9,919 bases of DNA from Bacteroidaceae bacterium (lineage in GTDB: Bacteria; Bacteroidota; Bacteroidia; Bacteroidales; Bacteroidaceae): the NCBI GenBank assembly GCA_017961965.1, contig JAGCWG010000598.1, positions 1 through 9,919 on the forward strand, read 5' to 3'. Below the pieces are notes generated by a model, which saw only the letters and a list, made by a program, of their open reading frames with translations, was not told the origin of the DNA and did not search any database. Made by a program: the position numbers and the translations under genes. How positions within the stretch are numbered: the stretch's first letter is position 1; every line of letters begins with the position of its first letter. Shown here one piece after another: positions 5,638 through 9,919 of the stretch.

Positions 5638-7138
5638 AGCTTTTGCGCTCGCTCTTGAACTCTCTTTCTTTCTGTCTGTCACCACGGTTGTAGCCTTTGT
5701 CGCTCCACTTTCCGAGGTGACGGCTGATGATTTCTTCTTCTTCGTCGTCTTCAGCTTCAAAGAAACGCTTACGGCTCTCAAATCGGCTTGAACGGCTATC
5801 GTCCTTAGACCTGCGCTGGTTCTCGCGCTCCTCTTCCTTCTTTCTGCGCTCATCCTTGTATGGTTTAGACTTGAAGTAGTGTTCCTCACGACTTCTGCGT
5901 TCTTCCTCTTCTGAGTCCTCATCATGCTTCTTGTGAGGCTTGAACTTGAGGTTGCGCTTACGGTCTTCCTCTGTCTTTATGTCGAGGCCTTCTTCACGAC
6001 GCTCCTTGAGTTTACCGTCAAATACCTGATACTTTCTGAACTCACATTCAAGTGAACCATTGTAGAGGGCAAAGCGAGTAGATGGGCGGAAGCCAATCTT
6101 GTCGAAACACTCCTGACGATATGTGATAATCCATGCATCGTTGCCTACGAAGTTCTGCTTAAGACGCTGACCGATAGTCTCGTAAAGACCAAGGATGTCA
6201 TCTGTCGTGATACGCTCACCGTAAGGTGGGTTTGTAATCATGAGAGCCTTCTCGCGTGGAGCCTCGAACTCATAGAAATCTCTCTGCTCAATATCCACAA
6301 CCTTGTTGACACCAGCGTTTCGAGCATTCTCGATGGCAATACCAACAGCCTGACGATTGATATCGAAGCCGTAAATCTTATGGTCGAAGTCTCTCTCCTT
6401 ACTGTCGTCATTGTAGATATTGTCGAACATATCCTCGTCGAAGTCCTTCCACTTCTCAAATGCATATTCCTTGCGGAACACACCAGGGTAGATGTTCATG
6501 GCGATGAGTGCTGCCTCAATGAGGATTGTGCCTGAACCACAGAATGGGTCGATAAGGTCACATTCTCCATGCCAGCCAGTGAGCATGATAAGACCTGCTG
6601 CAAGAACCTCGTTAATAGGGGCAGCAACCGTGTTGGTCTTATATCCACGGATATGGAGACTCTCACCACTTGAGTCGAGAGAGATTGTCACATCATCCTC
6701 TGCTATGTGAACATTGATACGTATATCTGGATTTGTTATTGCTACATTAGGACGATCGCCCGTCTTTTCCCTCCAATAGTCGGCAATGGCATCCTTCACA
6801 CGGTATGCCACGAACTTGGAGTGACGGAACTTCTCAGAGAACACTACAGAGTCAATGAGGAATGTGTTCTTACAATCCATATACTCTGACCAGTCCATCT
6901 TCTTCACTACCTCATACACCTCGTCGGCGTCTGTGGCCTTGAACTCCTTGATTGGCTTGAGTACCTTGACGGCTGTACGGAGACAGAAGTTAGCCTTGTA
7001 GAGCATCTCTTTGTCGCCAGTGAAGCTTACCATTCTTCTACCAATCTCAATGTTGTTGGCACCGAGTTCAGTGAGTTCCTTTGCAAGAACTACTTCGAGT
7101 CCCTGAAATGTCTTTGCTATTATTTTGAATTCTTCCAT
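5534..7138 (-). CDS. rlmL: THUMP-domain rRNA (guanine-N2-) methyltransferase, RlmL-like
   Basis: Likely a SAM-dependent N2-methyltransferase of 23S rRNA, corresponding to the N-terminal (G2445-modifying) half of E. coli RlmL. The 534-residue protein has an N-terminal ferredoxin-like/THUMP RNA-binding region (about 1-155), then a Rossmann methyltransferase domain with DPFCGSGT (197-204, SAM binding), YGFDI (256-260) and the catalytic NPPYGER (303-309). The C-terminal half of E. coli RlmL (RlmK) is absent. Residues about 376-534 form a long low-complexity tail of Lys/Arg/Glu/Asp blocks (such as DEDSEEEE and EAEDDEEEE) turning Arg/Ser/Gly-rich at the end, probably disordered and RNA-binding. It is last in an operon with the serine acetyltransferase, 9 bp downstream of it. 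The final 34 codons are antisense to tatD. The exact target base is inferred. Confidence 0.85.
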   Translation of the reverse strand: MEEFKIIAKTFQGLEVVLAKELTELGANNIEIGRRMVSFTGDKEMLYKANFCLRTAVKVLKPIKEFKATDADEVYEVVKKMDWSEYMDCKNTFLIDSVVFSEKFRHSKFVAYRVKDAIADYWREKTGDRPNVAITNPDIRINVHIAEDDVTISLDSSGESLHIRGYKTNTVAAPINEVLAAGLIMLTGWHGECDLIDPFCGSGTILIEAALIAMNIYPGVFRKEYAFEKWKDFDEDMFDNIYNDDSKERDFDHKIYGFDINRQAVGIAIENARNAGVNKVVDIEQRDFYEFEAPREKALMITNPPYGERITTDDILGLYETIGQRLKQNFVGNDAWIITYRQECFDKIGFRPSTRFALYNGSLECEFRKYQVFDGKLKERREEGLDIKTEEDRKRNLKFKPHKKHDEDSEEEERRSREEHYFKSKPYKDERRKKEEERENQRRSKDDSRSSRFESRKRFFEAEDDEEEEIISRHLGKWSDKGYNRGDRQKEREFKSERKSFNPNFQKRDGDGRSRKFGESKDRNRQSRGKGFDN

Positions 7139-7147
7139 ATTATGAAA

Positions 7148-8050
7148 TTATCTTTTCTGACTTATGAATGTTCCTGCTGGTACATCCTGCGTTACCCAGA
7201 TGTTGCCGCCTATGGTTGCACCCTTTCCTATGGTTATGCGTCCAAGGATGGAAGCGTTGGAATAGACTATTACGTCGTCTTCGAGAATAGGGTGGCGTGG
7301 AATACCCTTGATTGGGTTGCCGTTTTCGTCGCATGGGAAACTCTTTGCTCCGAGTGTAACACCTTGGTAAAGCTTTACATTGTTACCTATTATCGTTGTC
7401 TCGCCTATTACCACACCTGTACCATGGTCGATGGTGAAGTACTTGCCTATCGTTGCGCCAGGGTGAATGTCAATACCCGTCTCTGAGTGAGCCATCTCCG
7501 TAAGCATACGTGGAATGAGAGGCACTTCGAGAAGCAGGAGTTCATGCGCAATGCGATAGTTCATGAGAGTCTTTATTACAGGATAGCAACTCACAATCTC
7601 TCCGTAATTCTTTGCTGCTGGGTCGCCGTTGTATGCGGCTATTACGTCAGTGGCAAGCACCTTTCTTATCTCTGGCAACTTGGCTATGAATTGTTCAGCC
7701 TTGTTTTGAGCACATATCCTGTATTCATTAAATGTCTTTGTCTCGGAAACCTCTCCGTCGCAGTCACACTCCGTGAATGACAGACCAGCTTGTATCTGTT
7801 GTGCAAGAAGGTGGTATAGACGCTCCACGTTCACTCCGATATGATATGTCAGGGTGTCTGTATTGACGGTTGACCTGCCATAGTATCCAGGGAAGAGTAT
7901 TGCTCTTGCCAGTTCCACTATTTCCGCCAATACCGTGCCCGAAGGAATTAGTGTACCTTCCGTATGCTTATGGAACAGTTCCTTGTAAGCTGATACGTCA
8001 GATAAATCCTTAATTGTTTGAGTCAGTATTTGAGCAGTTGCATTGTTCAT
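7148..8050 (-). CDS. cysE: Serine O-acetyltransferase
   Basis: Transfers acetyl from acetyl-CoA to serine, giving O-acetylserine for cysteine synthesis; cytoplasmic. The 300-residue protein has an alpha-helical N-terminal domain and a C-terminal left-handed beta-helix of hexapeptide repeats ([50 protein letters not shown]). D194 and H209 are spaced like the catalytic Asp143 and His158 of E. coli CysE. The [11 protein letters not shown] loop interrupts the helix, as in homologues. A 22-residue N-terminal extension to 8116 is possible but would re-read tdk; the ATG at 8050 gives the N-terminus ([14 protein letters not shown] following) that matches Bacteroides proteins as I recall them. It overlaps the end of tdk by 41 bp and is followed 9 bp later by rlmL. 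Bacteroidetes copies are often named EpsC or SatA. Confidence 0.93.
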   Translation of the reverse strand: MNNATAQILTQTIKDLSDVSAYKELFHKHTEGTLIPSGTVLAEIVELARAILFPGYYGRSTVNTDTLTYHIGVNVERLYHLLAQQIQAGLSFTECDCDGEVSETKTFNEYRICAQNKAEQFIAKLPEIRKVLATDVIAAYNGDPAAKNYGEIVSCYPVIKTLMNYRIAHELLLLEVPLIPRMLTEMAHSETGIDIHPGATIGKYFTIDHGTGVVIGETTIIGNNVKLYQGVTLGAKSFPCDENGNPIKGIPRHPILEDDVIVYSNASILGRITIGKGATIGGNIWVTQDVPAGTFISQKR

Positions 8051-8579
8051 AACATTCACGACATAATGGTTCGTATTCTTTTGTCTCTCCGAGCATAAAC
8101 TGTCGGTCACCCTCAACTATACGGTGACTTACGTAGGCAAGAGCACCGCACTTCACACATATAGCGTGTACCTTGATTACTTCATCTGCTATGCACAAAA
8201 GGTTAGGCATTGGACCAAATGGCTTGCCCATGTAATCCATGTCAAGTCCTGCAATGATAACTCTCACGCCACGGTTGGCAAGCTCATTACATACGGACAC
8301 GATGCCTTCGTCAAAGAACTGTGCTTCGTCAATGCCCACGACATCGGAGTTACTGCCAAGCAGAAGGATGCTCGCAGAGTTATCAACTGGTGTGGAATGT
8401 ATAGACTGACCCTCATGAGTCACGACATCATCGTCAGAGTAGCGAGTGTCCAGTGCAGGCTTGAATATCTCGACCTGTTGGTGGGCAAACTGTGCTCTCT
8501 TGAGTCGTCTGATGAGTTCCTCTGTCTTACCTGAGAACATGGAACCACATATTACCTCCACACGTCCTCTTGGCATCAT
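8010..8579 (-). CDS. tdk: Thymidine kinase
   Basis: Phosphorylates thymidine (and deoxyuridine) with ATP in the pyrimidine salvage pathway. This is a type II (TK1-like) enzyme: P-loop GSMFSGKT (12-19 from the chosen start), catalytic DEAQFF (around residue 90), the flexible lasso region FGPMPNLL, and a zinc site formed by CVKC and CREC plus a further CNC near the end. I start it at the first ATG of the pair ATGATG (8579), giving 189 residues; the second ATG (8576) sits 5 bases after GGAG and is equally possible, and a GTG at 8606 would add nine unsupported residues. It is the first gene of the minus-strand operon. Its Cys/Asn/Ser-rich C-terminus overlaps the serine acetyltransferase start by 41 bp. 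Confidence 0.94.
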   Translation of the reverse strand: MMPRGRVEVICGSMFSGKTEELIRRLKRAQFAHQQVEIFKPALDTRYSDDDVVTHEGQSIHSTPVDNSASILLLGSNSDVVGIDEAQFFDEGIVSVCNELANRGVRVIIAGLDMDYMGKPFGPMPNLLCIADEVIKVHAICVKCGALAYVSHRIVEGDRQFMLGETKEYEPLCRECYEQCNCSNTDSNN

Positions 8580-8707
8580 TTCTCCGTTTTTATATGATAT
8601 TGTCACGCTAATTACTGTGTATTGTCAAATTGCTATTTGTTCGTCTTGTCGATTCTGACATTCGCTATTTCGTTGTTTATAACAATGCAAAGGCACAAAA
8701 TCTTTTG

Positions 8708-8715
8708 CAAAGATA
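8708..8715 (-). promoter_or_regulatory. tdk: Candidate -7 box for the tdk operon
   Basis: Read on the minus strand this is TATCTTTG, an exact TAnnTTTG, about 130 bp before tdk. TGCCTTTG (8695-8688) just downstream on the same strand is one base off the consensus. Neither has a clear TTTG at the -33 distance. Confidence 0.35.
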
Positions 8716-8726
8716 TGAAAAATGGG

Positions 8727-8814
8727 GAATGAAGAATGAAGAATGAAGAATTTATTTTACTTTTGCATACAAAATAGATATTTTTAAAATCAAGAATGAA
8801 GAATGGTGAATGAA
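8727..8814. repeat. Two short GAATGAA tandem arrays
   Basis: Perfect GAATGAA units at 8727-8733, 8734-8740 and 8741-8747 plus a partial fourth (8748-8751). A second cluster (8794-8814) has three units, the middle one reading GAATGGT. The 43 bp between them are A/T-rich and contain a plus-strand TACTTTTG (8758-8765). Such seven-base arrays are prone to slippage, and copy number probably varies between strains. Confidence 0.75.
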
Positions 8815-8928
8815 GATTACACATTCTTAGTGACACATTCTTAAGAACTCGAAAACTTAATTACTCTGTAATTGGATGGGGGAAATGGTTTAGTGAGGTG
8901 GTGTGATGGCTGAATGGACGAACATACA

Positions 8929-8936
8929 TACCTTTG
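8929..8936 (+). promoter_or_regulatory. purD: purD promoter -7 box TACCTTTG
   Basis: Same box as the metK promoter, 77 bp before the purD start. No good TTTG is seen 19-21 bp upstream. It implies a leader of about 65-70 bases with repeated TTAACTTC motifs. Confidence 0.5.
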
Positions 8937-8940
8937 TCCG

Positions 8941-8989
8941 TTAACTTCCATTTAACTTCTTCTTGCCTCTCCTAACTTCCAATTAACTA
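8941..8989 (+). repeat. TTAACTTCC repeats in the purD leader
   Basis: Bases 8941-8958 and 8972-8989 are imperfect direct copies (15 of 18 identical, 31 bp apart). Each contains two TTAACT-type half sites 10-11 bp apart, so four half sites lie on one helical face. This could be an operator or only an intergenic repeat; a similar CCGTTAACTTC occurs at 2631-2641 ahead of the DUF4271 gene. Confidence 0.5.
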
Positions 8990-9012
8990 CAAAATAACAT
9001 AACTAAAACAAA

Positions 9013-9919
9013 ATGAAACTACTTTTGCTCGGAAGTGGCGGTCGTGAACACGCCTTGGCTTGGAAAATCAGTCAGAGTCCTAAGATTGAGAAACTCTTCA
9101 TCGCACCAGGTAACGCTGGAACACGTGAAGTGGGTGAGAACGTAAACCTCAAGGCTGATGACTTCGAGGGAATCAAGAAGTTTGTACTTGCCAACGCCGT
9201 TGATATGGTTGTTGTTGGTCCTGAAGACCCATTGGTCAAGGGTGTGTATGACTTCTTCAAGAATGACCCTGAGATTAGCAAGATTCCTGTAGTAGGTCCA
9301 TCAAAGCAGGGTGCAGTACTCGAAGGTTCAAAGGACTTTGCCAAGGAATTTATGATTCGTCACAACATCCCAACTGCTGCCTACCGTTCATTCAATGGTA
9401 CAAACATCGAGGAAGGTCTCAAGTTCCTCGAAACACTCAAGGCACCTTATGTCCTCAAGGCAGACGGTCTTTGTGCAGGTAAGGGGGTACTTATCGTCCC
9501 AACGCTTGAGGAGGCAAAGAAGGAGTTCAAGGAGATGCTCGGCGGTATGTTCGGTAATGCAAGTGCAACAGTTGTAATCGAGGAGTTCCTCTCAGGTATT
9601 GAATGTTCAGTATTTGTACTCACAGATGGTAAGAACTATAAGATTCTTCCAGAGGCAAAGGACTACAAGCGTATAGGTGAAGGCGACACTGGTCTCAACA
9701 CTGGTGGTATGGGTTCTGTTTCACCAGTTCCATTTGCTGATGCAGAGTGGATGAAGAAGGTGGAGGATCGCATCATTCGTCCAACTGTTGAGGGACTTGC
9801 AAAGGATAATATCGACTACAAGGGCTTTATCTTCTTCGGACTTATCAAGGTTGACAAGGACTACAGCTGCGCTAAGGCAGGCGACCCAATGGTTATTGAG
9901 TACAATGTGCGTATGGGTG
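9013..9919 (+). CDS. purD: Phosphoribosylamine-glycine ligase, 3' end outside the window
   Basis: Second step of de novo purine synthesis: joins glycine to phosphoribosylamine with ATP to give GAR; cytoplasmic, ATP-grasp family. The 302 visible residues start with [15 protein letters not shown] and continue through [25 protein letters not shown] (ATP lid), [22 protein letters not shown] and VIEYNVRMG, where the window cuts the DPETE metal-binding segment. The frame is open throughout. Before VIEYN there is an extra loop of about 7-8 residues ([12 protein letters not shown]) compared with E. coli. The ATG at 9013 gives the family's usual N-terminus; the preceding bases are A-rich with no Shine-Dalgarno site. 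Divergent from tdk. Confidence 0.96.
   Translation, partial: MKLLLLGSGGREHALAWKISQSPKIEKLFIAPGNAGTREVGENVNLKADDFEGIKKFVLANAVDMVVVGPEDPLVKGVYDFFKNDPEISKIPVVGPSKQGAVLEGSKDFAKEFMIRHNIPTAAYRSFNGTNIEEGLKFLETLKAPYVLKADGLCAGKGVLIVPTLEEAKKEFKEMLGGMFGNASATVVIEEFLSGIECSVFVLTDGKNYKILPEAKDYKRIGEGDTGLNTGGMGSVSPVPFADAEWMKKVEDRIIRPTVEGLAKDNIDYKGFIFFGLIKVDKDYSCAKAGDPMVIEYNVRMG

Larger units (their letters stand above)
8580..9012. other. Divergent tdk-purD spacer
   Basis: No real gene here: the 67-codon minus-strand frame at 8633-8836 translates the GAATGAA repeats into FFILHSPFFI-like low complexity. The spacer holds a minus-strand promoter-like box for tdk, two GAATGAA arrays, a duplicated ACACATTCTTA (8819-8829 and 8833-8843), a small AATTAC/GTAATT hairpin (8859-8873), a purD promoter box and phased repeats in the purD leader. 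Confidence 0.8.

Noticed and set aside
5320..5925. 201-codon minus-strand frame rich in Lys/Arg/Ser/Thr
   Set aside because: It is the shadow of the charged methyltransferase tail in another frame; no domain.
7142..7780. Plus-strand frames of 114 and 97 codons
   Set aside because: They are antisense shadows of the serine acetyltransferase gene, with no recognisable protein features.
8051..8116. 22-residue extension of the serine acetyltransferase
   Set aside because: It re-reads tdk; the family N-terminus fits the ATG at 8050.
8124..8534. 136-codon plus-strand frame
   Set aside because: It is the antisense shadow of tdk.
8580..8606. GTG start for thymidine kinase
   Set aside because: It adds nine unsupported residues; the ATG pair behind GGAG is a better start.
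8633..8836. 67-codon minus-strand frame (FFILHSPFFI repeats)
   Set aside because: It is a translation of the TTCATTC tandem repeat, with no start signal or family.
1..9919. CRISPR arrays, tRNA or rRNA genes, transposases, phage or toxin-antitoxin genes
   Set aside because: No regularly spaced repeats with unique spacers, no cloverleaf or rRNA sequence, and no such protein motifs were found on reading both strands.

Overview
The window looks like chromosomal DNA of a Bacteroidales bacterium, most likely Prevotella or Segatella. The evidence is: (i) the order metK, DUF4271 membrane protein, hemD, rnpA, yidD, short TatD hydrolase, which I recall as typical of that order; (ii) promoter-like boxes of the Bacteroidetes -7 type TAnnTTTG, with few Shine-Dalgarno sites; (iii) a SAM-II type riboswitch of the Bacteroidetes form ahead of metK; and (iv) protein sequences close to Bacteroides/Prevotella homologues as I remember them. 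No phage, plasmid, CRISPR or transposase gene is visible. The coding content is conserved housekeeping; the unusual material is in the spacers and gene overlaps.

Layout. Bases 1-906 hold no convincing gene. They contain a palindromic MITE-like element (85-518), a 10-bp phased degenerate repeat (551-600), and a long hairpin with a promoter-like box in front and a T-run behind (622-768). A metK promoter (873-900) and SAM-II riboswitch (917-971, with a following stem to 987) precede metK (1094-2443). A spacer carrying a relative of the upstream repeat leads to a polytopic DUF4271 protein (2650-3468), translationally coupled to hemD (3468-4205). An A/T-rich inverted and tandem repeat spacer leads to rnpA (4341-4742), yidD (4815-5060) and tatD (5044-5637). 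On the minus strand, tdk (8579-8010), a serine acetyltransferase gene (8050-7148) and an rlmL-like rRNA methyltransferase gene (7138-5534) form a tight operon. It runs head-on into tatD, and the two coding regions overlap tail-to-tail by 104 bp. A 433-bp divergent spacer with GAATGAA repeats separates tdk from purD, which is cut by the window end (9013-9919).

Functionally, metK makes SAM and its leader probably senses SAM. SAM is also the methyl donor for the RlmL-like enzyme. The serine acetyltransferase feeds cysteine (and so sulfur) synthesis. rnpA and yidD serve tRNA maturation and membrane-protein insertion. tdk and purD supply nucleotides. hemD belongs to tetrapyrrole synthesis. I see no dedicated new multi-gene system. 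The best candidates for something undescribed are the structured RNA-like hairpin at 622-768, the nested palindromic repeats upstream of metK, and the tatD/rlmL antisense coding overlap with its charged methyltransferase tail.
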